NCBI GenBank assembly: GCA_014529385.2
Contig: CM043944.1
Location: forward strand, 76,341,884 to 76,405,883
Reading direction: 5' to 3'
From: Adiantum capillus-veneris
Taxonomy: Eukaryota; Streptophyta; Polypodiopsida; Polypodiales; Pteridaceae
DNA length: 64,000 nt
Positions 22,458-33,408 of this stretch are shown one piece after another (the first letter of the stretch is position 1; every line of letters begins with the position of its first letter). The notes under the pieces are model-generated. The model was not told where the DNA came from. It saw nothing but the letters and a program-made list of their open reading frames with translations, and ran no database searches. A program made the translations under genes and the position numbers.

Positions 22458-25007
22458 TTGATAACCTAAGCTAGTGAGTTTAGGATGTTTTGAATAGATT
22501 AATTTCACTTCTTGGTTTTTGAGTGTGTGTAACTCAATTTTGGTTTGATTTCATGATGTTTTGCAAGTAATTGATGCTAATCTTGAGTTATGAATACCCC
22601 AAACCCCCAATTTCACTAATTTCATACCAACCCTTGCTAATTTTGCGTCATTTCCATGCTAATTGTTCTAATTCATGCTAATTTTTACTAATTTTTTACT
22701 AACTTTGTTAATCCAACCATCACTCTAATCAAGTTAATTGTGCTAATTTTTGCCTAATTTGATGATTTGAATGTTTGATTTTTGACCTACAATGGTCAAT
22801 TTTGGAGCCGATTTGATGGTGCACACACTCAAGTGTGTGCCATGTGTGCAATGATGTGTCTTCGCATGGAGCAAAGGGATAGCTTGGAGTGTAATTACGA
22901 TGTAAGTGCACTCACTTGTTCATGTCAATTATTGATTGATTACTGGGGTTCAATGTGTGCTAATTTGATTCACTTGAAATGAAATTGATGGTCAAATTTT
23001 GACTAATGAACCTTGTGTGCATCAAAATAATGCTTAATTCTCATCAAGAATTCATGTGTGTGCATAAAAATCATTGTGTGTGTAATGCACCAAAGAGGAA
23101 ACAAAATGTCAAAAATTTCAAGTGTGTGTGCACCTAATCTGGAGTGTGTGCATGCATATAAAGTGATGGAATTGATGATATGTGAGTATGAAATCATGTA
23201 ATTGATGTGTATGCTACGCTAATTCAATCATTGGATAAACCTAATTGCCAAAAAACTGGGCAAAGATTGAGTGCATGTGCCCGTCCAAGGACACTATATT
23301 TTCAATGGTTGATGGTCGATTGGAGCACCAAAATGATTTTTGATTGTAGAATGTTCATAGAAAGTGTGTGCAATCGTTAGGTGTAAGCCTAAATGCATTG
23401 CCAATTAAGCCAAATTTGATCATTTGTGCGTAATTTTTGAGTGTATGCATTGCTTGATTGGGTAAAGATAGTGCTAATTTTTTAGAAATTAAGCATGCGT
23501 ACATTCACTTATGCTTGATTGAGTTTGCAATTTGAGCATTGCAATGTGGAATTGATGTAATTTTTGCATAAAATTTGGCCTAAATTTGGGTGTGTGTGCC
23601 TACTCAATGGCATGTGCAATCCAATGCTTGAATGAATAATTGGTATTGATTATTAATTTGACCAAATAATTGATGTTTGTGTCACAATTAGCTTTAAGAT
23701 TTGAGATAGATTACTCAATTCATATTCAATTTTGTAAATTTTTAGTGGATTACCATACTAATGGATGAATCAATTTGATGAACATGGAAAAAGTGCACTA
23801 ATGTGTGTGCCTACTCAATAGCATTTGAGATCCAGATTAGGGATAAATGATAGGTCTCTGTTTTCAATCATGATATTGCAAGACCCAAGAGATTCGTAAG
23901 TTTATCATTTGGGCATGAGTGTAGATTACTTAATTGATATGCAATTGGGGATAATTATATATGTATTACCATTGAAGTACATGCCAGTTTGATTGGATGT
24001 GGTAAGAAACTTTGTGTATTTGCCATTCCATAGTCATGACCATGTAATATTGCAAACCAAAATGACAAATCAATGGGGTTTGGATGATTTTAAACAATGG
24101 AATTGGCAACTCATATTGCAAAAGTTGCTAATGAAATTTAAACTTGGAAAATTAAAGGAGTCCATTAAGATCTGCATTGCTCAATTAAAAGAATACTGAG
24201 TCACATATTCAAACTTGAATTCGAGTATTAGGCATACACACATTGTATTTGAAGCAACTTGAAAGAATGAATGAGTGAATATGCATTGGAGTGAGCCTAA
24301 TTTTTGATACGAAATGTCTCAATATATGGTGAGTACGTGCGATCAATTGTGTTAAGAATGCATGCAAAAGTTTGAAACTGTCAAAAAGAGGTTGCTTTGT
24401 GTGTTGCATGGAAATTGGTTACTCTTGTGGCCCCGTGGGAGCATCCTCTTAGGAAGAATTTTTCAAAAAAACAAAATCATCCTTGGACCTCCCTTTTCGA
24501 TATCATTGCTGGCAGCTTTTTACACACACACACTAAATTTTGCATTTTGGTTGTTGAGATGCCATGTGCCTGCTCTAGCTCACGTTCTCGTCCACTTGTA
24601 GCTTCTTTTGGATGCTTGCGATCAACTCACCTTGAGCTAACCCATCTCTGCTGATTTTGTGGCACTGGTGCTACACCTCATCAACACACACACACACATG
24701 CCCCGACTCTCGAGCCTTGCTCACCGAGTCAACACTCACACACACGCATGCAGCCTAAAAAGGCACAGATGCTTAGTGGCGCATCCTCACACACACATTG
24801 CAGCCTGCTGCTGCTGAATGAGCATAAAGACAAACACACATGTACACACACCCCCTAATCCCGTTGATCCCACTGAGTTCGCCCGCTATTCACTGCTTGG
24901 CTCACACACATGCAACACACACACACACATGCTATCACTGGCCAATTCCCGCTTTAGCGCGCACCACACACACACACACACTATATTGTAGGTCTTTGAC
25001 CTTGGGC
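22458..25007 (+). other. Long noncoding leader, GTGTGTGC- and CACACA-rich
   Basis: 2.5 kb without a credible ORF. It is AT-rich with many scattered GTGTGTGC motifs up to about 24000, then CA-rich runs from 24680 to 24985. It follows an LTR and primer site, so it is best read as the untranslated leader of that plus-strand element. It is split at 25008 by element E2 and appears to continue from 33409. Confidence 0.45.
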
Positions 25008-25012
25008 AAATC
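25008..25012. repeat. Target-site duplication of element E2 (left)
   Basis: AAATC, repeated exactly at 33404-33408 after the other LTR. Confidence 0.9.
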
Positions 25013-25263
25013 TGTGCGCTCCTTGCCGCACTGTCGAAGCAAGGGACTTGCCGATACACCGCGTGCGAGCCACAAACGGCTCCAAGCACACAACAAGCCT
25101 AAACTAGCAAGCTCAAGAAAACAAAGGGTGTGTCACTCACCGCTCTACGCTCGCCCTCGTGGTGGATTCCTCACCGCGATGAAGAAGAAGCTGCAGTCGT
25201 GCCGCGCTCAACCACTTCGCCACCGTCGTGCCTTCGTAATGCTCGATTGCACACACACTCTCC

Positions 25264-25295
<32 letters not shown>

Positions 25296-25580
25296 AGGAG
25301 GTGAAGAAGAAGAAGATGGAGATGGAGCAAGAGCACTCTTCAATTGCACAAATGAGAGAATGAGTAAAAATTAGGTTTAGTTGGCTTTTATAGGAGCTCA
25401 CCCCATTCACACTTGGGCGCCCATGCTTAACCAACTAATCCCTTGAATGTCCAAGTTAAAGTACGCCTCTCATCGACGATCACTCTACCTTTCCCTATTG
25501 GTCCGACAAGCCCGGTACCTGACTCTAAATAATACAACGTTTATAGATCATAGGGTGTCCGTGTGCCGTGAGGGTTAACA
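25013..25580 (-). repeat. 3' LTR of E2
   Basis: TGTGCGCTCC to GGGTTAACA. Minus-strand TATA box (TATAAAAG) at 25385-25392. A TC/CA microsatellite lies at 25263-25296. The frame 24840-25304 overlapping it is not a gene. Confidence 0.93.
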
Positions 25581-25592
25581 TGCCCCCCTTCC
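25581..25592 (-). promoter_or_regulatory. Polypurine tract of E2
   Basis: The minus strand reads AGGAAGGGGGGCA and abuts the LTR start TGTTAACCC. Confidence 0.85.
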
Positions 25593-27209
25593 TGATGTAG
25601 ATTCCGTCCTCGGAAGCTATTGAGTTGAAGCTGGTTCGTCGAGGTGGAAGAGCATTTGAGATGAATGTCCTTAGCCTTCTTCAGTCACTGCAAAATCAAA
25701 CAACATTGGCACAGTAATTGCATTCTCTTAAAAAGCATATGCAGTTTTAGGTAGACAAATTGATTGGTCAAAGAATTTCAAACAATTTGGTAGCAATGAA
25801 CATTAAATTGCAATGTAATCAAATGCATAAACAGATGTAAAGGTAGAAAATTAAACAAGTCTGGGGTCGCTAATTTGACGGTCGAAAAGCACTAGAGATC
25901 GAATATTAATACCATGGGTAAGCTTCTTAATTTTCTGTGGTCAATTAAGTTGTTTAATCGCGAGAGCCAAGTATTCATGTTCGAGGGCTGACTACAGGCT
26001 ATATCTAGAAAACCTTGTAGTTAAGCTACCATAAAAGGAATTTCTCATGAAATCATCGCCTGACTGATTACTTTTTCTTTGACCCCCCCCCAAGTCTTTT
26101 CACATTGATTCAATTATGATGTGTGTGCTTATTTTGTACGCCTTGGGTTTTTTGCTTTTCAAGGAAAAGCGCCCACACTGGGAACCTCTAGGGCTCTAGT
26201 ACCATAGGCGATACATGTGAGTGAAGTACCAAATCAAGCTGAGATTTCTCTTCCAGCGTAAGATTTTACAGTGTGGCACTTTGATTTTTTGTTTGTTCAT
26301 TTTCAACATTTTAATTTTGTAACTTTGGGGGGTCATATAACACTGTTACCCTCCCCAGGCTCATCACATTAGTAAACTCCCTTCATAATACTTACGCTAA
26401 AGGTCAATAGGGTTAAGCCCACTAGAAAGCCCTAGTACATTTCATACAATGCTGCCTAAATCGGATTAAGAACCTAAGTAACCATTGCTTATTAGGAAGG
26501 CATTCCCCATGGTATTAAGAGAAGATCTCTAACACCTAACTTGGTCAAACTAGCTTAGTCGGACTGCTTGATTTTTACACCTAAACAAGTGATTATGACA
26601 AAACATTACATTGAATTAAATGTTTGATACTAAGCAAATGCGCTGAATATTATGCTACCAATCACAATCAAAGCAGACAAACATGGATGCAAAAAGATAA
26701 GGGCAATGCTAATGGACAAGAAACACCTGTTTGTGTCGATGGTCACGCTTGATTTGAAGTGTGAACGAGAGAAAGGTTCCATGAACGTCCAAATCCTATC
26801 AATAGCAACACGTTCCTGTACACACTATGAAACAAAAGGAATACCTCCAGGAGGCACATTAGTGGGAAAAGAGAACTTTTCTAATCACTCAACTCTAAAA
26901 CAGAAACACTCCTATCGTACTAATCTTACCTACCCTCCATCACTCAAGTGATGAGGATCGAAGGTGTTTTATGGCATAGGTTTCTGTTTCACTGTACCAG
27001 ATGTGACATGTGTAGGTCTGAGTCAATGTTTTGACTTTTATTGTGCATACTCGTTTGCTAATTGCTCTTGCTCTTTTTTTTTTTTTGTGAGTATAAAGCT
27101 TTATATGTACATTCCCTAAGATCGGAGATTGAGAGGTCAGGGAAAAGGTTGAGAGGGAAACAAGTGAATGATGACTATCAGCAAACACTCCCCCCTTTCC
27201 TTGGGTAGA
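25593..27209 (-). other. Noncoding 3' region of E2
   Basis: 1.6 kb between the protease ORF stop and the polypurine tract, where pol would lie in an autonomous relative. No RT, RNase H or integrase motif was found in any frame. Small plus-strand frames such as 26652-26951 have no recognisable content. Confidence 0.7.
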
Positions 27210-29912
27210 TCATACTGTTTGAAATGAGCTTGTCACCCTTTGAAACCAATTGTTCCAGTTGGTAATAGGTGAGGATTTTTGCCAGTAGTTTTCTATTACC
27301 CTAGGTGCCTTGTCAAGCTGCAAGGGTGGTAAGGTACTCTCCCAGGATCGAACTTGAAGTGGTTCATTAGGTGATTCTTGAACACTGGGAGGTGTGGATT
27401 CTTTGGTAGCTTCATGGAGGTCCACTACTATAGATGGAGGCGGTGTAGAAGCTTTTACCTCTATGGATGTATTACATGATGAGCTAGAATCTTCATGGGA
27501 CTCCCCCCTTCCTGAGCTAGGTGGAACAAATCGTTCTTTCTTTGGTACCCAAACTAGCTCTAGAACGGGTGTGTAACATTCCATGATTTTTTCCTTTCCG
27601 CGATTTTCAATTTGTTTTGGAGCCACAGGATTGGGTTTACATGGGCCAGGTGACAGGTAAGAGCACACTCTACGTTTTGGCACCCAGATTTGATCATTTC
27701 CTTGATAGTAGCCTTGGGCTTCCAATAGTCGTTTAGGGATCCAACGCAACATTTTCTTACTTTTCTTGGAGCGAGTGGTACGTTTCTTACAAGGCCTCTG
27801 TTTTTTAGCACTAGCTATGGTCACTAAAGAAGCTTTAGGGACCCACTTGTATGTTTTCTTCGTGACATTAGGATGAGTCTTGTCGGAAGCGATATGCATT
27901 GCTTGTAGCATATTTAAGGGTATAGGCATTTCATCCCCCTCAGGTGTTACCCAGGTCGTCCCCCTATTTCCCCAAGTGTCTATGGTTGATGCTAGGTGGA
28001 CCCAATCCACATTTTCTGATTCTGTCATACCCGATAACACATCCATGTAAGGAGAATCTTGGCCAATGTCTGTATCCTTCTTACAAGTGTAACAATATTG
28101 TAGTGGGGCCGAGTGAACTGTGGTGTCAGAGCAATGATCAATAATGGTTTTACTCCCTAAGGGGTGTACCTTACCAGTCACCAAATCCACTCTAAGGACA
28201 GAGTCTTGGAATTGCAAATAGACATGATTTTTAGACCAATCGTGAACCATTTGTGCTTCCCTCATGAATGGTCGTCCTAAAATCATTTCATATGACATAA
28301 GGTGTTTAGAGAAATCCATTACAATGAACGTATGTCGAACCTTGTGTCCTAGAACTTTGATCTTAAGATCCTTGAGCATCCCCATAGGTTTGGCTATGGT
28401 ACCATTTGCCATCTTTACCACAATGTTAGTAACACTGAGGCGGGGTTTTCCCATGGATTCCCAACAATCTTTTGTAACGATGCTAACTCCCGCACCACCA
28501 TCAAGAATTCCCTTTATAGTTAATCCCTTGGTAGTGATGGGTAGGGTCGCATTAGACTCGTCGCCTTCAAAATACTGCCCTAATTCGTTAATGGGTACCT
28601 CGATCACAGACTCGTGTCCATCTAAGTCAAGTGATTGCACATGATTTTCCTCATCAATCATAATCGAGTCAGGCCTATTTGGTTGCGCAAACTGCGGTAA
28701 TCCCGTTCGTAGCTCTCCGTTAAGGAATGCTCGAAGTGCAAGGAATAACTCAGGATCTCCATACAGCTTTGCTATGATCGTGGTTCGGACCTCAGAAGAC
28801 ATGAAGTCCACTAGTTTGGCAACATTCATTGGCGTTTTGCAGGGTGTAGGTCCTTCGCTAAGAACTGGTGAGGATGGAATCTCATATTCCTCAATGGGAT
28901 CAGGTATTCCTTCGTTAAACATCCTTTCCAACAAGAAGGGTGTATGCTCACTTTCTGATGTCCCGTCCTCACTCCCTTCTTGGATGATACTAGATATGGC
29001 TAACGGTCTATGGTTCATGTGGGGTGGATGAACTTGCGTGGGAAACACTGTGTCATGAATTTTGATATGCATGGGTTCTGGTTCTAGTTTCCTTTGAGTC
29101 TCCTCCACTAAATCTCTTAGATGTTTCACCTGCCCAATCTCGTCTACTGGGTTTGGGTACGTCCCAATCTTCTTTTTACGATTCTTCCCTTTTTGCCCCT
29201 GCGGTTTATCTTGGGGGTCTTGGATTGGATTTGGAAACACTTGTGGTGTTTTCAGAGGCTCTTTATGGTTTTCTCTTATTCGGTTTTCATTTGGTTCCAT
29301 GTTACGGTTTTCTTTGTCGGTCTTTCTCTTTGTGGTATTGGTTCTAGTCTCCATTGTCTCGACTGAATCTGAATCATCCTCGAGGTCATTCATATACACG
29401 GGGTCATCTCCTGTTCCTATGTTTGTTTTGGAACTTGGCTTTGAATTTCCCATATTCTGCGACTTCTTCCTTCGTGTCTTCTTTTTCTTTGCTTGGATAA
29501 TTGACGCTGTATCTCTCTCTTTGAGGATATGGCCTGGCCCTTGAAGCATGGACCGTGTAATCGCATAAGCGGGTGCGACGGGTGGCATTGGCGATGTCAC
29601 ACTAGCAATTTCGACCAAATTCAGGGGTGTGATTTTAGGCGCATTTGGGTTATAGGGGCATTGGGCAATCAAGTGATCTATGCCACAACGATTACATGTG
29701 AGTATTGGCATTGCAGACGTGCTCCCTTGATTCATTTGCATCTGTGCAGCATTCTTTTGCAGCCTAATAGGGCACTCCGCTGCTCGATGTGGTCCACCAC
29801 ACTCGTAGCATTGAAGAGGTGGCCTCCTAGCCTGGGTGTTGATATTTTGACCTCTGGATGCGAGAGCAGCAGCTTGATAAACCGGCTTGACTTGTCCCCA
29901 ACAATCTTCCAT
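27210..29912 (-). CDS. E2 protease ORF with zinc knuckles and four W-[VI]-P-K repeats
   Basis: 900 codons. Two CCHC-like knuckles occur near residues 35-47 (CYECGGPHRAAEC) and 73-85 (CNRCGIDHLIAQC). A Lys/Glu-rich low-complexity region spans about 120-290. A retropepsin-like domain near residues 455-580 has Asp in ILDGGAGV and the later ILGRPF motif. The C-terminal third contains KWVPK, RWIPK, IWVPK and VWVPK near residues 689, 724, 741 and 787 in a basic context. There is no RT. It lies in the same frame as the upstream gag, separated by one TAA and one sense codon, so it may be made as a readthrough extension of gag. The function of the W-P-K region is unknown. Confidence 0.85.
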   Translation of the reverse strand: MEDCWGQVKPVYQAAALASRGQNINTQARRPPLQCYECGGPHRAAECPIRLQKNAAQMQMNQGSTSAMPILTCNRCGIDHLIAQCPYNPNAPKITPLNLVEIASVTSPMPPVAPAYAITRSMLQGPGHILKERDTASIIQAKKKKTRRKKSQNMGNSKPSSKTNIGTGDDPVYMNDLEDDSDSVETMETRTNTTKRKTDKENRNMEPNENRIRENHKEPLKTPQVFPNPIQDPQDKPQGQKGKNRKKKIGTYPNPVDEIGQVKHLRDLVEETQRKLEPEPMHIKIHDTVFPTQVHPPHMNHRPLAISSIIQEGSEDGTSESEHTPFLLERMFNEGIPDPIEEYEIPSSPVLSEGPTPCKTPMNVAKLVDFMSSEVRTTIIAKLYGDPELFLALRAFLNGELRTGLPQFAQPNRPDSIMIDEENHVQSLDLDGHESVIEVPINELGQYFEGDESNATLPITTKGLTIKGILDGGAGVSIVTKDCWESMGKPRLSVTNIVVKMANGTIAKPMGMLKDLKIKVLGHKVRHTFIVMDFSKHLMSYEMILGRPFMREAQMVHDWSKNHVYLQFQDSVLRVDLVTGKVHPLGSKTIIDHCSDTTVHSAPLQYCYTCKKDTDIGQDSPYMDVLSGMTESENVDWVHLASTIDTWGNRGTTWVTPEGDEMPIPLNMLQAMHIASDKTHPNVTKKTYKWVPKASLVTIASAKKQRPCKKRTTRSKKSKKMLRWIPKRLLEAQGYYQGNDQIWVPKRRVCSYLSPGPCKPNPVAPKQIENRGKEKIMECYTPVLELVWVPKKERFVPPSSGRGESHEDSSSSCNTSIEVKASTPPPSIVVDLHEATKESTPPSVQESPNEPLQVRSWESTLPPLQLDKAPRVIENYWQKSSPITNWNNWFQRVTSSFQTV

Positions 29913-29915
29913 GTA

Positions 29916-31361
29916 TTATATAGGACACTCTTCCAATGTATCAAGTCCGTAGGCAATACTAGTGTCTATTTCCTCCTCACAGCCATCTGCATAAGCATTT
30001 GATGGCTCGCAACCCACTTGGTTCATAGGGGCGACTCTTGGATGCGGGGGCTGCGGTCCTAGCACAGGAGGTGGTACCGGTGTAGCTTGTACAACATTTT
30101 GAGATCTAGGGACCATGTGTTGCGGTAGTTGCTCAACAGGTGGAGTAGGCATCAATACAGGAGCTCGAGGCGCATCCGTCCAGGCTACAGGTGGTCTATT
30201 TGCCATCATACGTTTGATCATTAAACAATCCTTAGCTTGGTGACCATACCTACCACATGCGTTGCAAGTTCCATTAAATTTTACTCTAAACGTAGGGCAC
30301 TCACTAGTGCTATGTGGACCTAAGCAAATGGAACACCATTGTTGCTCCCTTCTTGGATACATGTGACTATTTTGAGGGGGTCGATTATCCTTAAGAGACT
30401 CTTGGATTGCCTTGGTGAGGTCTGTCAAGAATGTCTCAAATACCTTTGGCTCATTGGCAATGGGCTTTGCAGTCATGGGTTCATACTCAATGGCTTGTGA
30501 GCTAGTGGATCTCGTGTCAGTAGACACCCTCATGCCTGCTATCATCAAGTTGTCCTCTAATTGGATTGCATTGGCAGTGACATCTTCCCAGGTTGTGATA
30601 CCTCTAATCACCAGTCCATTATAGATTCCTTCATTCCTCAACCCTCGAATGAATCGATCAAGCAGTTGGTTATTGTTGAAGCGCTCATTTACAGGGCAGC
30701 GAGAGTTGAAGTGCTTTAGACGACTAATGAAGTCCCTTACTGACTCTCCTTCCTTACGTTCGGCCTTTTGTAGCTGAGATGCTACACCCCAAAGCACACC
30801 TTCTCGTATGTACTCCTTTAGAAACAACCTTCGAAGGGTAGGGTAGATTGTTTTCTCGTCCACCCTTAGGGTCCTATACCAATCTCCAGCCTTCCCACTT
30901 AATGTCAAGCTTAAGGCATTGCACTTATGTACTTCGTTGCGTTCCCCTAAGGAATCACATACTTGTTCAAACACTTCAATGTGTTTCCTAGCATCTTCGT
31001 CCCCATTGAATTTTTGCGTGAGTTTGGCAATTTGTACTGCCTTACTTCTAGGCTCTCTATCAGATGCATGACGCATATTTTCCGCGATAGATCGACCTAT
31101 GGTTTGAGCAAACGCTGCCAAGTCACCTATGTGAGGAGGTAGGGCTGGTGGAGGTACTCTTGGAATCATATGTGGGAGAGGAACGGGTACCGATCTTGGC
31201 ATATGTGTGGATGATGCAGGATATGGAACATAACCGGGCATAGGTCCACTCGGATAAGAGCTAGGGAGCGGCACTCGAGGAGCATAAGCAAGTGGTACAA
31301 TTGGAGGTGTGGGGGCCATGTGTGCATAAGGGGCTAGAGGCACATACGGTCGAGGCCCCAT
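29916..31361 (-). CDS. gag: E2 gag (capsid and nucleocapsid)
   Basis: 481 codons from Met at 31361. A Pro-rich N-terminus to about residue 85 is followed by a Retrotrans_gag capsid domain (about 110-260; KHIEVFEQVCDSLGE, DWYRTLRV, RDFISRLKHFNSRCP). Two zinc knuckles follow near 342-385: CSICLGPHSTSEC and CNACGRYGHQAKDC. It ends in TAA at 29916-29918. The true N-terminus probably lies further upstream in another frame (31362-32211), joined through a G4 run near 31361 that looks like a 1-base indel. Confidence 0.85.
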   Translation of the reverse strand: MGPRPYVPLAPYAHMAPTPPIVPLAYAPRVPLPSSYPSGPMPGYVPYPASSTHMPRSVPVPLPHMIPRVPPPALPPHIGDLAAFAQTIGRSIAENMRHASDREPRSKAVQIAKLTQKFNGDEDARKHIEVFEQVCDSLGERNEVHKCNALSLTLSGKAGDWYRTLRVDEKTIYPTLRRLFLKEYIREGVLWGVASQLQKAERKEGESVRDFISRLKHFNSRCPVNERFNNNQLLDRFIRGLRNEGIYNGLVIRGITTWEDVTANAIQLEDNLMIAGMRVSTDTRSTSSQAIEYEPMTAKPIANEPKVFETFLTDLTKAIQESLKDNRPPQNSHMYPRREQQWCSICLGPHSTSECPTFRVKFNGTCNACGRYGHQAKDCLMIKRMMANRPPVAWTDAPRAPVLMPTPPVEQLPQHMVPRSQNVVQATPVPPPVLGPQPPHPRVAPMNQVGCEPSNAYADGCEEEIDTSIAYGLDTLEECPI

Positions 31362-32211
31362 ATCCTATAGGTACTACGACACTAGGTAGTGGCACTGCGC
31401 TAACCGTAGATGTCATCGGTACATTCTCTGTCAGGCTTATCCCTGGAGTGAGCACTGTGTTTTCCTTGATAGAGGGTTGAGCCAAGTTAGGGAAGCTAAA
31501 GTTTTCGCTCGGAGGCTCAGATTGCATAGAGACCCCAGGTGAAATGACGTAAGATGGGTCCATGGGGCTCATTAGAGGAGTCTCCATTTGTGATAGAGTA
31601 GGTTGTTGAGCCTTGCTCGTATCCAGAAATCTCATGGGGCCAGTTGAGAGTATATTTACCCCTCGGTTTTGCCTTTCTGATTGAATAATGCCATGGATAA
31701 CATTACAGATCATTTTCTGTTCATCTTCGATGCTCGTGGCACTAGAGGTGGATTGTACAATCTCTATCCATCCTACATGGTAGGCGTGGCCAGAGTGTAG
31801 ATCCGTCAACACCTCAGTGTGGAGGTCGTATGTCCAATGATCATTAATGAACAATCCTTCTAGAGTCGACGTGTTAATGGTTTCTTGTGAGGTAGAAGCA
31901 ATGTTGCTCCCCGTGGTTTTACTTGTCACCAACGGTACTCTAGAGGGAACTTCTGAAGGAGGCAGCTCAACAGGGCCTTCTTGGTAAGAAGTTGGTAGGA
32001 TATCCACATGGACACTCTTTGGGGGTGTGGGGTCCACGTGCGATGTGAAAGGAGAGTCCACTTCCCCACCCCCTTCGTGTGCTTCATTTGCATCAGGTTC
32101 CGAGCGAGTAGCTCTACCTAATGTTTCCATGAAACGGCTAAACATACTAGTACTAGGCTGTGGAGCTTCGGGAGGTGCATGGCCTTCTCTCTCAGTGTTT
32201 TGGGCTCCCAC
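31362..32211 (-). CDS. E2 gag N-terminal region, out of frame with the rest
   Basis: A frame of 316 codons starts MGAQNTEREGHAPPEAPQPS at 32211 and runs to 31261, overlapping the gag frame. It is Ser/Thr/Pro-rich with no known domain. The protein changes character after about 31361, where the gag frame takes over. A one-base length change in the run of four G is the simplest cause. Start chosen as the first ATG after the leader repeats. Confidence 0.65.
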
Positions 32212-32454
32212 ATGCTCTCATTCTCTCTTGAGGGAGTAGGGTATATATATAAGAGTGAGTCTAGTATACATCATAAGACTGAGGACTGAGGCTTGGGCTT
32301 GGGCTTGGGCTTGGGAAACCGATCCCAATATATCTTTTATACAAACCAACCCGTCCGTTTAAAGAGTCACGTTTTTTATTTTCGAAAAATTCCGCCGCCC
32401 GCTCACTCGCGTTTTTAATTTCCGATTTTTTTTTATTTTTTTTCCCTTTTTCTT

Positions 32455-32710
32455 TTTGGTGCAGAAAATACAGAAATTGAAAACGTAGATATGCAAAAAA
32501 TGCAGAAAACGCAGATACACAGAAATTGAAAAAACGCAGAAATTGCAAAAAAATGCAGAAATTGCAGAAAATTAAAAAAACGCAGAAATGCAGAAAATTG
32601 CAGAAATTGAAAACGCCGAACTTGAAAATGCAGAAATTGCAGAAATTGAAAAAACACAGACAATAGCAGAAATTGAAACTTGACAGCAAATGCAGAAAAC
32701 GTAAAAAACA
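32455..32710 (-). repeat. Degenerate GCAGAAATTG/AAAAC repeats in the E2 leader
   Basis: About 20 variants of CAGAAATTG and CAGAAAAC, spaced 8-17 bases, fill 250 bp between the primer site and gag. Frames through it (32261-32764 and 32433-32723) read as Phe/Cys/Asn low complexity and are artefacts. A short GGGCTT repeat lies at 32289-32316. Confidence 0.8.
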
Positions 32711-32803
32711 GAAATCTCCACACACTCCTTCACTGCGTTTCCTATGATAGAAATTGCACCACAAGGAAGCGTAAAGTGATAACCGAGCTTAGTGTAGGGC
32801 ATA

Positions 32804-32821
32804 TCCCCGACAGCGGCGCCA
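32804..32821 (-). promoter_or_regulatory. Primer-binding site of E2
   Basis: TCCCCGACAGCGGCGCCA on the plus strand, 4 bases from the LTR. It differs at two positions from the tRNA-Asp 3' end seen at 2645-2662. Confidence 0.8.
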
Positions 32822-32825
32822 AAAA

Positions 32826-33068
32826 TGTGCGCTCCTTGCCGCACTGTCGAAGCAAGGGACTTGCCGATACACCGCGTGCGAGCCAGAAACGGCTCCAAGC
32901 ACACAACAAGCCTAAACTAGCAAGCTCAAGAAAACAAAGGGTGTGTCACTCACCGCTCTACGCTCGCCTTCGTGGTGGATTCCTCGCCGCGATGAAGAAG
33001 AAGCTGCAGTCGTGCCGCGCTCAACCGCTTCGCCGCCGTCGTGCCTTCGTAATGCTCGATCGCACACA

Positions 33069-33118
<50 letters not shown>

Positions 33119-33403
33119 AGGAGGTGAAGAAGAAGAAGATGGAGATGGAGCAAGAGCACTCTTCAATTGCACAAATGAGAGAATGAGTAAAAATTAGGTT
33201 TAGTTGGCTTTTATAGGAGCTCACCCCATTCACACTTGGGCGCCCATGCTTAACCAACTAATCCCTTGAATGTCCAAGTTAAAGTGCGCCTCTCATCGAC
33301 GATCACTCTACCTTTCCCTATTGGTCCGACAAGCCCGGTACCTGACTCTAAATAATACAACGTTTATAGATCATAGGGTGTCTGTGTGCCGTGAGGGTTA
33401 ACA
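32826..33403 (-). repeat. 5' LTR of E2
   Basis: Partner of 25013-25580. Minus-strand TATA box at 33208-33215; longer TC repeat at 33077-33118. Followed by the duplication AAATC at 33404-33408. Confidence 0.93.
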
Positions 33404-33408
33404 AAATC
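33404..33408. repeat. Target-site duplication of E2 (right)
   Basis: AAATC, identical to 25008-25012. Confidence 0.9.

Larger units (their letters stand above)
25013..33403 (-). mobile_element. E2: non-autonomous LTR element with gag and protease only
   Basis: LTRs at 25013-25580 and 32826-33403 bracket an 7.2-kb minus-strand interior: primer site, repetitive leader, gag, protease ORF, 1.6-kb noncoding 3' region and polypurine tract. A perfect 5-bp duplication AAATC flanks it. No RT, RNase H or integrase motif is present on either strand between the LTRs, so it must borrow polymerase and integrase from a partner. LTRs differ at about 8 positions in 550 bp (by eye), mostly at CpG sites, plus TC-repeat length. 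Confidence 0.9.

Noticed and set aside
24840-25304. 154-codon plus ORF, and its partner at 32680-33186
   Set aside because: Both run into the E2 LTR copies and are not gene-like.
32261-32764. Phe/Cys-rich 167-codon minus ORF
   Set aside because: Produced by the CAGAAATTG repeat in the E2 leader.
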